Shown one piece after another: positions 53,121-61,167 of a stretch of DNA of 64,000 bases. Numbering within the stretch: position 1 is the stretch's first letter; each line of letters opens with the position of its first letter. The stretch covers positions 62,001 to 126,000 of the forward strand of contig JBGANR010000005.1 in assembly GCA_044222225.1 (NCBI GenBank), read 5' to 3'. Both the position numbers and the translations under genes were made by a program. This stretch comes from JBGANR01 sp044222225. GTDB taxonomy: Bacteria; Actinomycetota; Actinomycetes; Mycobacteriales; Mycobacteriaceae. Under the pieces are notes generated by a model. It worked only from the letters and a program-made list of their open reading frames with translations, was not told the DNA's origin and did no database searches.

Positions 53121-53915
53121 ATGCCTGCTTACGACGCGCCCCTCGGGGCACCGATCTGGTTCGACCTCATGACGTCCGACGCCGAGCGCTCGGTCGCGTT
53201 CTACTCGGCGCTCTTCGGCTGGGAGGCCGACGAGGCGAACGCCGAGTTCGGCGGCTACCGCAACTTCCGCCTCGGCGGCGAGATCATCGCCGGCCTCATG
53301 CAGTCGACGCCCGGCGACGGGCCGGCCGACGTCTGGTCGGTGTACCTGCACGTCGCCGACGCCGCCGACGCACTCGACAGGGCCTCGGCCGCCGGCGCGA
53401 AGGACATCGTCGTCCCGGCGATGCCGGTCGGCGATCTCGGCCACTTCGGCATGCTGATCGACGCCGCGGGCGCCGCCGTCGGCGTCTGGCAGCCGGGCAC
53501 ACACCGCGGCTTCGCCACGAAGGGCGAGCCGGGCACGCCCTACTGGTTCGACACCCTGTCGCAGGACTACGAGGCCTCCCTCGCGTTCTATCGGGACGCG
53601 TTCGGGCTCTCCGCCAACGAGATCGGCGCGGGTTCGGACGCCCCCGGCCCGGACCGCTACAGCGAACTCTCCGCCGACGGCGGTGATTCCTTCGCCGGCG
53701 TCATGGACGCGCGCGGCCTGTTCGGCGACGGCCATCCCTCGTTCTGGCAGGTGTACATCACCGTCGCCGACGCGAACGCCTCGGCGGCCAAGGCCGTCGA
53801 ACTCGGCGGCACCATCCTCAACGGCCCCGAACCGACGCCGTGGGGCACGCTCTGCTCGGTCCGGGATCCGCTGGGAGCCGTCATCCTCATCGCGACGCCG
53901 CCGGAAGGGATGTGA
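53121..53915 (+). CDS. VOC-family (glyoxalase/bleomycin-resistance-like) protein
   Basis: A 264-residue protein made of two tandem VOC modules (about 1-125 and 135-264). Each starts with the pattern P-x-WFD (GAPIWFDLMTSDAERSVAFY; GTPYWFDTLSQDYEASLAFY) and ends with an AxxGxxQP or GAVILI strand. Such proteins are often annotated as hydroxylase-like or CFP32-like. The start has GAAAGGA upstream. Substrate unknown. Convergent with the amidohydrolase gene. Confidence 0.85.
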   Translation: MPAYDAPLGAPIWFDLMTSDAERSVAFYSALFGWEADEANAEFGGYRNFRLGGEIIAGLMQSTPGDGPADVWSVYLHVADAADALDRASAAGAKDIVVPAMPVGDLGHFGMLIDAAGAAVGVWQPGTHRGFATKGEPGTPYWFDTLSQDYEASLAFYRDAFGLSANEIGAGSDAPGPDRYSELSADGGDSFAGVMDARGLFGDGHPSFWQVYITVADANASAAKAVELGGTILNGPEPTPWGTLCSVRDPLGAVILIATPPEGM

Positions 53916-53919
53916 CCGA

Positions 53920-53957
53920 CTGACCGCCCGGGGCGGGCACACCGCTGCCCGGGTCAG
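53920..53957. terminator. Hairpin between convergent VOC and amidohydrolase genes
   Basis: CTGACC and GCCCGGG pair with CCCGGGTCAG across a GC-rich loop, in the 38-bp gap between the two stop codons. Its right arm includes the amidohydrolase stop. No U-tract. Confidence 0.5.
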
Positions 53958-55663
53958 CCGCGACGCACCTCGCCCCCGACGACCGTCGTCGCGATCCGCG
54001 TCGTGAGCAGCGCCTCGGCGCCCGCCGCCGACCCGGTCGATTCGGCGCGCTCGATCTCTGCGAACGGGTCCGCGTCGAGCACGACGAAGTCGGCGGCCAG
54101 CCCGGCGGCGAGCCGTCCGGTCAGGCCGTCCCAGCGGCAGGCGTAGGCGGCGTCGCGGGTCGCATGGCCGATGGCCTCGGCCAGCGGCAGCGCGTACTTC
54201 GGCAGGTTCGGCGGCAGCGCCGGGTCGATGGCCGAGCGGCGCGTCGACGCCACGAACATGTTGGGCAGCGGCGGGTGCGGGGCGGTCGGCGCGTCCGTGC
54301 CGAAGGCGATGACGGCCCCGGCCGCGCCGAACTCCGGCCACGGGTAGCCGCGTTCGACGCGGTCGTCGCCCAGCATGGCCCGCCAGTTCTCCTGGATGGC
54401 CGGGTCGCTGTGCACCGGCTGCATCGACGCGACGACGCCGAGCCGCGCCAGCCGCTCGACGTTCTCCGGGGCGACCGTCTCGAGGTGCTCGATCCGGTGC
54501 CGACGGTCGCGCGAGCCGTTCGCCCGGGCGGCCGCCTCGAGGGCGTCGAGCGCGATATCGGACGCCTCGTCGCCGATCGCGTGGATGGCGACCTGCAGCC
54601 CGGCGGCGTCGGCGGCGGTGACGACGGGGATGAGCGCCGCGCGATCCCAGATGGGGCCGGGGTGCGAGCCGTCGGCGAAGGGCGCCCGCATGGCCGCGGT
54701 ACAGCTGTCGATGACGCCGTCGACCATGATCTTGATGCCCGCCACCCGCAACCAGGGGGAATCGAGCCGGGCGGCGTGCTCGGCCGCGACGCGCACCTGC
54801 GCGAGGTTCTCGGCGTCGGTCGCCGCCCGCGAGACGAGCCAGTGCCCGGACACGCGCAGTGGCAGCCGGCCGTCGACGACGGCCCGCTCCAGCACCGCCA
54901 GATCCTCGGGGTTCAGCCCCATGTCGGTGACGGCGGTGACGCCGTCGGCGAGATAATGCGTGAAGGCGGCGGCAAGCGCGGCGTCGCGGTCGGCGGCCGT
55001 CACGGTCGTGTCCAGGAAGGTCCGCATGAGCCCGAGGGAGGCCATCTCCTGCAGATGTCCGGTGGCCTCGCCCGTCACCGGATCGCGGACGATCTCGCCG
55101 CCGATCGGGTCCGGGGTCGACGCGTCGATGCCCAGTTCGGCCAACGCCGCCGAGTTGACCCACGAGGAGTGCTGGTCGTTGGCGGCCAGGTAGACGGGCC
55201 GGTCGGGGACGACGGCGTCGAGCAACTCGCGGTGCGGCTCGCGGCCGTCGAGCGCCGGGTAGAGCCAGCCGTAGCCGAGCAGCCGCGGGGTGTCGGGGCG
55301 GGCCTCGGCGTACTCCCGCAGCAGCCGCTGGACGTCGGCCAGATCGGTCGCCGCGCCGAGCGCCACCTGCCCCATCGCCTCCCCCATGCCGAGCAGGTGG
55401 GTGTGGGCGTCGACGAAACCGGGCAGGACGACGGCACCGTCGAGCTCGACGATCTCGGCCGCACCTGTGCCGGCCGGCCCGACCTCGGCCGGCCCGACCT
55501 CGGCAGAACCGCCGGCACCCGTCGCGGCGCCGGCATACCCCTCCGCGTCCGCGTCGTCGCCGACGAACGCCAGGCGGCCGTCGGCGACGACGAGCGACTG
55601 CGCCCACGGCGCGTCGGGATCGGCCGTGAAGACGCGGCCGCCGCGGTACCACTGCGTGGTCAT
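53954..55663 (-). CDS. YtcJ-type amidohydrolase
   Basis: A 569-residue metal-dependent amidohydrolase. The metal-site HxH is in LPGFVDAHTHLLGMGEAM; other conserved parts are ANDQHSSWVNSAAL, VAIHAIGDEASDIALDAL, RRHRIEHLETV, FGTDAPTAPHPPLPNM and a C-terminal beta-sandwich (LAAGLAADFVVLDADPF). Layout matches the YtcJ/NfdA (N-substituted formamide deformylase-like) group. The start overlaps the stop of the NCS1 transporter gene by 4 nt, so imported nitrogen compounds are likely substrates. A short in-frame tandem repeat (VGPAEVGPAG region) is present near residue 60. Confidence 0.85.
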   Translation of the reverse strand: MTTQWYRGGRVFTADPDAPWAQSLVVADGRLAFVGDDADAEGYAGAATGAGGSAEVGPAEVGPAGTGAAEIVELDGAVVLPGFVDAHTHLLGMGEAMGQVALGAATDLADVQRLLREYAEARPDTPRLLGYGWLYPALDGREPHRELLDAVVPDRPVYLAANDQHSSWVNSAALAELGIDASTPDPIGGEIVRDPVTGEATGHLQEMASLGLMRTFLDTTVTAADRDAALAAAFTHYLADGVTAVTDMGLNPEDLAVLERAVVDGRLPLRVSGHWLVSRAATDAENLAQVRVAAEHAARLDSPWLRVAGIKIMVDGVIDSCTAAMRAPFADGSHPGPIWDRAALIPVVTAADAAGLQVAIHAIGDEASDIALDALEAAARANGSRDRRHRIEHLETVAPENVERLARLGVVASMQPVHSDPAIQENWRAMLGDDRVERGYPWPEFGAAGAVIAFGTDAPTAPHPPLPNMFVASTRRSAIDPALPPNLPKYALPLAEAIGHATRDAAYACRWDGLTGRLAAGLAADFVVLDADPFAEIERAESTGSAAGAEALLTTRIATTVVGGEVRRG

Positions 55664-57108
55664 CGGATCACCTTTCCGTACAGCGCACGGTAGAGCACCA
55701 CGTAGAGCACGCCACCGACGATCATGCCGACCGGCAACGAGAGGTCCAAGCCGTCGAGCGCCTCGGCGATCGGCCCCGTGAAGATGCCCGGCGCATAGGC
55801 GCAGAGCAGCGAGAGGACGGCACCGGCGATCACGGAGATCGCACCCGCGAGGTTGACGCCGCCGGTGAACCAGTACTTCGAATCCGACGTCACGACGCTG
55901 AGCTCCTCGCCGTCGTAGTCGTTGCGCCGCATGAGGATGTCCGCGATGTACACGGCCATGATCGGACCGACCAGCGTCACCATGAGCGAGAGCATCTTGG
56001 CGACCGACGAGAGGAAGTCGGAGACGAGCAGCGCGTACATCGTCATCGCGGTGGCGAGGACGCCGGTGATGAGCACCGCGGCGGCACGGCTGACCGGCAC
56101 GCCGACGGACTGCAGCGCCAGCCCCGAGCTGTAGGTGGTGAGCGTGTTGTTCGCCATGACGCCGACGACGACCGCGACGAGGAAGACGACGAGGAAGACG
56201 ATGTGCAGCCAGCCGGGACCGAAGTTCCGCAGCCCGATCTCGGGATCGCTCATGTCGACGGCCGTGGCGGCAAACACGCCGACCGAACCCACGATGACGG
56301 CCGGGATGAAGCTGCCGAGGGCCGTGTAGCGGGCGACGGCCCACGGGCTGGTGTCTTCGGGCAGGTAGCGGGCGAAGTCCGAGCTGATGGTGTACGAGAG
56401 CGGACCCGACGCGATGAGCGTGACGCCGGCGATGATCGTCGACCACATCGCGGTGCCGGTGAGCGGCTCCGGCTGGACGAACGAGTAGTCCGCGCCGACG
56501 AAGACGTAGGCGCCGACGGCGAGGAACGGGATGGCGAGCGCCACCGACAGCGGACCGTACAGCCGGGCGATGGTGGCCTGGCCGTACACCGCGAGCAGCA
56601 CCGTGAGGCTTGCGATCGCGACGATGACGATCACCTTGACCGGCACCGACGCGGAGATCCCCACGCGCTCGACCAGCGCGAATCCGGTGAGCGCCGCCGC
56701 GGACCAGCCGATGGCGATGTAGCAGACGGAGACGAACCAGCCGTTGACGGCGATGGCCACCCGATTGCCGCGGACGCCGTACATCGCGCGGGTGACGACC
56801 TGGCTCGGCGTGCCGGACTTCGGGCCGGTGACGGCGACGACACCCGTGGCGATGGAGAACAGGCCGCCGACGACCGTGACGGCGATGGCCTGCCACAGCG
56901 ACAGACCCATCGCGACGAGCACGGATCCGCTGATGATGGCGAGGTAACTGCTGATGTTGGGCGTCGCCCACAGGGTGAAGAGCTCACGCGGATGGCCGTA
57001 GCGCTCGTAGGTGGGGATGTAGTCGACGCCGTGGGTCTCGATATGGCCGGGACGGTCGGCGTCTGGCGGCGCCTCGTGCCGCTCGGGTGTCGTGTTGTCG
57101 GTGGTCAT
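55660..57108 (-). CDS. NCS1-family nucleobase/hydantoin-type transporter
   Basis: A 482-residue, 12-helix transporter of the NCS1 family, whose members carry cytosine, allantoin, uracil, hydantoins or thiamine precursors with sodium or protons. Seen parts are HGVDYIPTYERYGHPRELFTLWATPNISSY, cited here by its ends, then GTPSQVVTRAMYGVRGN and SGPLSYTISSDFARYLPEDT. The ATG at 57108 has a CCGGAG site. It heads the two-gene operon with the amidohydrolase. Two CAAA-N4-TTTG boxes upstream may be its operators. Confidence 0.85.
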   Translation of the reverse strand: MTTDNTTPERHEAPPDADRPGHIETHGVDYIPTYERYGHPRELFTLWATPNISSYLAIISGSVLVAMGLSLWQAIAVTVVGGLFSIATGVVAVTGPKSGTPSQVVTRAMYGVRGNRVAIAVNGWFVSVCYIAIGWSAAALTGFALVERVGISASVPVKVIVIVAIASLTVLLAVYGQATIARLYGPLSVALAIPFLAVGAYVFVGADYSFVQPEPLTGTAMWSTIIAGVTLIASGPLSYTISSDFARYLPEDTSPWAVARYTALGSFIPAVIVGSVGVFAATAVDMSDPEIGLRNFGPGWLHIVFLVVFLVAVVVGVMANNTLTTYSSGLALQSVGVPVSRAAAVLITGVLATAMTMYALLVSDFLSSVAKMLSLMVTLVGPIMAVYIADILMRRNDYDGEELSVVTSDSKYWFTGGVNLAGAISVIAGAVLSLLCAYAPGIFTGPIAEALDGLDLSLPVGMIVGGVLYVVLYRALYGKVIR

Positions 57109-57168
57109 GGCTGCTCCGGATGACAAGGGTGGGATCGCCTCGGTGATGGCGAGCGTCACGTTAGAGAG

Positions 57169-57182
57169 GCAAATCCTTTTGC
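57169..57182. promoter_or_regulatory. Operator-like palindrome, proximal copy
   Basis: GCAAATCCTTTTGC, an interrupted palindrome of the form CAAA-N4-TTTG, 61 bp upstream of the NCS1 start. Confidence 0.45.
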
Positions 57183-57210
57183 ATAACCCCCGCGCAGGAG
57201 TGACCGCGAA

Positions 57211-57222
57211 CAAACCGTTTTG
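57211..57222. promoter_or_regulatory. Operator-like palindrome, distal copy
   Basis: CAAACCGTTTTG, the same CAAA-N4-TTTG form, 41 bp (about four helical turns) from the proximal copy. The pair suggests a regulator bound on one face of the DNA. Confidence 0.45.
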
Positions 57223-57275
57223 GTGCAGGCAGGAGGGGATGAAACCAGACCCCTCCGGCCCGGTCACACGAAAAA

Positions 57276-57355
57276 GCTCCCCAGATGTCCGTCTGAGCGA
57301 GGCGCCGAGGAGATTATTGTCACGGCGGCCCGCTCAGGCGGACATCTGGGGAGCT
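57276..57355 (+). repeat. Palindromic element, copy 4, intact and intergenic
   Basis: An 80-bp element with perfect 17-bp terminal inverted repeats (AGCTCCCCAGATGTCCG and CGGACATCTGGGGAGCT). Inner pairs are CTGAGCG/CGCTCAG and CGCCG/CGGCG, with loop AGGAGATTATTGTCA. It lies 6 bp after the livF stop and about 170 bp upstream of the NCS1 start, so it may also end the liv transcript. Confidence 0.92.
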
Positions 57356-57361
57356 GATCGG

Positions 57362-58117
57362 TCAGGCCACGCCCAGATACGCCGCCCGGATGCGCGGATC
57401 GACGAGCAGCGCCTTGCCCTCGCCTTCGACGGTGACCTCGCCCGTCTCCAGCACGTACGCCCGGTGCGAGCGGGTCAGCGCCTGCTGGGCGTTCTGCTCG
57501 ACCAGCAGGATCGTCGTGCCCTCGCGGTTGATCTCGGCGATGATCGCGAAGATCTGCACGATGACCTTGGGCGCCAGCCCCATCGACGGCTCGTCGAGCA
57601 GCAACAGCTTGGGACGCGCCATCAGCGCCCGGCCGATGGCGAGCATCTGCTGCTCGCCGCCGGACATCGTGCCGCCGGCCTGCTTGCGCCGCTCGGCGAG
57701 CCGCGGGAACAACTCGAAGACGTGGTCGAGGGTCGCCCGATATTCCGCCTTGGACGGGAACTTGCGCCCGTGGCAGCCCATGTCGAGGTTCTCCTGCACG
57801 GTCATCCCGGGAAAGACGCGTCGACCCTCCGGCACCTGGACGATGCCCTCGTGCACCCGCAGATGGGCGGGCATGGCGGTGATGTCGCGGCCCTCGAACA
57901 GGATCGTGCCGCCGGCCGTCGGCACGAGGCCCGAGAGCGCACGCATCGTCGTCGACTTGCCGGCGCCGTTGGCGCCGAGCAGCGTCACGAGCTCGCCCGC
58001 CGCCACCGTCAGACCGATGCCGTGCAGGGCCTCGATCCGTCCGTACCGCACGACGAGATCGGACACCTGGAGCACCGGCGCCGACGGGTCGATAGGCGTG
58101 TCAGCCGACTTGGTCAT
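57362..58117 (-). CDS. livF: Branched-chain amino-acid ABC transporter ATPase LivF
   Basis: A 251-residue ABC ATPase with Walker A LLGANGAGKSTTMRAL, signature TMSGGEQQMLAIGRAL and Walker B KLLLLDEPSMGLAP; the Q-loop region IVQVPEGRRVFPGMTV is typical of LivF. It energises uptake of branched-chain amino acids or amides with LivG. It overlaps livG by 17 nt and is the last gene of livK-H-M-G-F. Confidence 0.93.
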   Translation of the reverse strand: MTKSADTPIDPSAPVLQVSDLVVRYGRIEALHGIGLTVAAGELVTLLGANGAGKSTTMRALSGLVPTAGGTILFEGRDITAMPAHLRVHEGIVQVPEGRRVFPGMTVQENLDMGCHGRKFPSKAEYRATLDHVFELFPRLAERRKQAGGTMSGGEQQMLAIGRALMARPKLLLLDEPSMGLAPKVIVQIFAIIAEINREGTTILLVEQNAQQALTRSHRAYVLETGEVTVEGEGKALLVDPRIRAAYLGVA

Positions 58118-58949
58118 CGGGAACCCCCAGGTAGGCCGCGATGACCGCGGTGTCCTCACGGATGTCGGCGGGCGCGCCGTCGGCGATCTTGCGACCGAAC
58201 TCGAGGACGACGATCCGATCGCACACCCCCATGACGAGCCGCATGTCGTGCTCGATGAGCAGCACCGTGTACCCGTCGTCGCGCACCTTGCGGATGAGAT
58301 CCATCAGCGCCGACTTCTCCCGCGGATTGAACCCCGCGGCCGGCTCGTCGAGGCAGAGCAGCTTGGGCTCCGTCGCCAGCGCTCGGGCGATCTCCAGACG
58401 CCGCTGGTCGCCGTAGGACAGGTTCTTGGCGGCGACGGCCGCCTTGTCGCGGATGCCGACGAACTCGAGCAGCGCCGTCGCCCGTTCGACGGCGTCGCGC
58501 TCCTCCGCCCAGTGTTTGGGCAGCCGCAGCACGGCGCCGAAGACGGACGTCGTGTGCCGCGCGTCGGTGCCGACGACGACGTTCTCCAACGCCGTCATCT
58601 CGCCGAACAGCCGGATGTTCTGGAACGTGCGGGCGATGCCGGCCCGCGTGATCCGGTTGCGTTTGACGCCGACGAGCGACTGCCCGTCGAACATCACCGA
58701 TCCGGCGCTGGGCCGGTAGACGCCGGTGATCGCGTTGAAGCACGTCGTCTTGCCCGCCCCGTTGGGGCCGATGAGACCGAGGATCTCGCCGCGTCTGATG
58801 CGGAACGTGACGTCGTCGAGCGCCTTGAGCCCGCCGAACGCGACCGACAGCCCGTCGACCTGCAGCAGCGTCTCACCGACGTCGGCCTCCACCTCGCGGT
58901 GCGGCGCGACGATCTCGGCGACCTCCTCGATGTGCGCGTCGTCGCTCAT
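58101..58949 (-). CDS. livG: Branched-chain amino-acid ABC transporter ATPase LivG
   Basis: A 282-residue ATPase with a 25-residue N-terminal extension, Walker A GLIGPNGAGKTTCFNAITG, Q-loop GIARTFQNIRLFGEMT, signature NLSYGDQRRLEIARAL and Walker B KLLCLDEPAAGFNP. The C-terminal LivG segment (HDMRLVMGVCDRIVVLEFG) is present. It overlaps livM by 4 nt upstream. Confidence 0.93.
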   Translation of the reverse strand: MSDDAHIEEVAEIVAPHREVEADVGETLLQVDGLSVAFGGLKALDDVTFRIRRGEILGLIGPNGAGKTTCFNAITGVYRPSAGSVMFDGQSLVGVKRNRITRAGIARTFQNIRLFGEMTALENVVVGTDARHTTSVFGAVLRLPKHWAEERDAVERATALLEFVGIRDKAAVAAKNLSYGDQRRLEIARALATEPKLLCLDEPAAGFNPREKSALMDLIRKVRDDGYTVLLIEHDMRLVMGVCDRIVVLEFGRKIADGAPADIREDTAVIAAYLGVPDDQVG

Positions 58950-60130
58950 GCGGCACCCCCGGCCTTCCGGTAGACCTGACGTCCGAAGGCGATGAGCTTC
59001 TGCCGCGCCGGGAACAGCCCCTGCGGCCGGAAGATCATGAGCGCCACCAGGGCCAGGCCGAAGAACAGGTACTTGTAGTCGCCCAGTGACTGCGTGCCCA
59101 CCTGGATGCCCTGCACCCGCGCGGGCAGGTAGACGATGAGGAACGCGCCGACGATGACGCCGAGCTTGTTGCCCTGCCCGCCGAGCACGACGGCACACAG
59201 GAAGAGCATCGAATTGATGACGCTGAAGTTCTGCGGATCGACGTACTGCACCTGCCCGGCGTACAGCGCGCCCGAGAGCCCGCCGATGCCGGCGCCGATG
59301 ACGAACGCCCACAGCTTGAACCGGAACGTCGGCACCCCCATGATCTCGGCCGCGTCCTCGTCGTCGCGGATGGCCACCCAGGCACGTCCGACCCGGGAGC
59401 GCTCGAGATTACCGACGACGAGCAGCACCCCGACGACCAGCAGGATGCCGAGCCAGTACCACCAGACTCCGGCGCCCAAGAGCTCATCGTTGTTGCCGGC
59501 GGAGAAGACACCCTGCTGATTGTTCGAGTCCGCCTTGCCGATGGGTGGGAAGGCGATCTGCGCCAGCCCCGAGGCGCCGTTCGTGATGTCGACGAGGTTC
59601 TGCGCGGAGAGCCGCACGATCTCGCCGAAGCCGAGCGTGACGATGGCCAGGTAGTCGCCGCGCAGCCGCAACGTCGGCGTGCCGAGGATGAGGCCGGAGA
59701 TGCCGGTGAAGACGATCGCGAGCGGCACGCAGAGCAACCACGCCCACGCACTGCCACGGTCGAAGATCCCGTGCGAGCCGCCGCCGAACAGCGGGCTCGA
59801 CGGGCTGGTGAGGATGGCCACCGTGTAGGCGCCGACGGCGTAGAAGCCGACGTAGCCGAGGTCGAGCAGCCCCGTCTGCCCGACGACGACGTTGAGCCCG
59901 ATCGCGATGAGCGCGAGCATCGCGACCTGCGCCATGACGCTGCCGAAGTTGACGGCCGTCGTGGGCAGAAGCGGGATGGGCAGCACCGGCAACAGGGCGA
60001 GTAGCAGGATCAGCGGGACGCCCGCAGCCCACTGTCCGGGCCGCGACAGCCCGTCCCACCAATCGCGCAGCGGGTCGGCGACGCCCCTGCCCTTGCGCTC
60101 ACCGGCGGGAGTCTCGGGTCGATGCGTCAT
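58946..60130 (-). CDS. livM: Branched-chain amino-acid ABC transporter permease LivM
   Basis: A 394-residue permease with about ten membrane helices. It carries the LivM motifs IGLNVVVGQTGLLDLGYVGFY and LRLRGDYLAIVTLGFGEIVR, and the cytoplasmic coupling region GRAWVAIRDDEDAAEIMG. The loop near residues 190-220 is longer than usual. It overlaps livH and livG by 4 nt each. Confidence 0.93.
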   Translation of the reverse strand: MTHRPETPAGERKGRGVADPLRDWWDGLSRPGQWAAGVPLILLLALLPVLPIPLLPTTAVNFGSVMAQVAMLALIAIGLNVVVGQTGLLDLGYVGFYAVGAYTVAILTSPSSPLFGGGSHGIFDRGSAWAWLLCVPLAIVFTGISGLILGTPTLRLRGDYLAIVTLGFGEIVRLSAQNLVDITNGASGLAQIAFPPIGKADSNNQQGVFSAGNNDELLGAGVWWYWLGILLVVGVLLVVGNLERSRVGRAWVAIRDDEDAAEIMGVPTFRFKLWAFVIGAGIGGLSGALYAGQVQYVDPQNFSVINSMLFLCAVVLGGQGNKLGVIVGAFLIVYLPARVQGIQVGTQSLGDYKYLFFGLALVALMIFRPQGLFPARQKLIAFGRQVYRKAGGAA

Positions 60131-61167
60131 GCGCGGGCCCGTCCCAGCTTCTCGCCGAGGATGCCGCTGGGCCGCACCATGAGGACGATGATGAGCAGCA
60201 CGAAGGCCACGACGTCCTTCCAGTGGTTGCCGAACAGGATCGACCCGTAGTTCTCGGCGACACCGAGGAGCAGACCGCCCAGCAGCGCGCCCCGGATGTT
60301 GCCGATTCCGCCGAGCACCGCCGCGCTGAACGCCTTGATGCCGAGCAGGAAACCGCCGTTGTAGACGATGCCGCTGGGCAACCGCAACGTGTAGAGCAAC
60401 GCGGCCGCGCCGGCCAGGACGCCGCCGATGAGGAAGGTCAGCATGATGACCCGCTCCTTGGAGACGCCCATGAGCGTCGCCGCGTCCGGATCCTGGGCCA
60501 CCGCGCGGATGGCCCGGCCGAAGCCGGTGCGGTTGATGAGCGCGTCGACGGCGACGGCGAGCAGCAGCGCCGCCACGATGATGACGATGGTGATGTTGGT
60601 GACGCGCGCCCCGAAGAACTCGAACTGCGTCGACGGCTTGACGAGCGAGATGATCGGCTGCGCGCTGGAGCCGCCGAGCACCGGATCGGACGTCAGATTC
60701 GGGAGGATGTACTGCACGAACTGCTGCAGCACGAACGACGTCCCGATCGCCGTGATGAGGAAGACGAGCGGCCGGGCGCCGCGGCGGCGGAGCGGGCGGT
60801 AGGCCACCCGCTCCACTCCGACCGCGACGGCCCCGGACACCGCCATCGCCCCGACACCCGCGACGAGCAGGTAGACGAGCGTGAGACCGACGCCCTGGTC
60901 ATAGGAGTCGCCGCGCGGCGCGAAGCCGAGCAGGACGAGCACCGCGTACTGACCGAACATGCCGGCCATGAACACCTCGGAGTGCGCGAAGTTGATGAGC
61001 TTCAGCACGCCGTAGACCAGGGTGTACCCCACCGCCACCAGCGCGTAGATGGACCCGTAGGTGAGTCCTTCCACCGTCAGCGACCAGAACCCGTCGATCA
61101 GCCCCTGGGGGTTGAAATCGATCGCCGAGGCCCAGACGCTCGCGTCTCCCGCCGCCGCCGCGAGCAC
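60127..61167 (-). CDS. livH: Branched-chain amino-acid ABC transporter permease LivH
   Basis: A 346-residue permease with eight or more helices. Motifs are GLTYGSIYALVAVGYTLVYG, LINFAHSEVFMAG, the coupling loop GRAIRAVAQDPDAATLMG and NGGFLLGIKAFSAAVLGGIG. The N-terminus before the first helix is about 30 residues longer than in E. coli. The GTG start is directly next to the livK stop. Confidence 0.92.
   Translation of the reverse strand: MLAAAAGDASVWASAIDFNPQGLIDGFWSLTVEGLTYGSIYALVAVGYTLVYGVLKLINFAHSEVFMAGMFGQYAVLVLLGFAPRGDSYDQGVGLTLVYLLVAGVGAMAVSGAVAVGVERVAYRPLRRRGARPLVFLITAIGTSFVLQQFVQYILPNLTSDPVLGGSSAQPIISLVKPSTQFEFFGARVTNITIVIIVAALLLAVAVDALINRTGFGRAIRAVAQDPDAATLMGVSKERVIMLTFLIGGVLAGAAALLYTLRLPSGIVYNGGFLLGIKAFSAAVLGGIGNIRGALLGGLLLGVAENYGSILFGNHWKDVVAFVLLIIVLMVRPSGILGEKLGRARA

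Noticed and set aside
8921..57355. CRISPR array or integrase attachment sites as explanation of the palindromic repeats
   Set aside because: Copies are tens of kilobases apart with unrelated flanks, occur in both orientations, and there are no cas genes, spacers or integrase genes.
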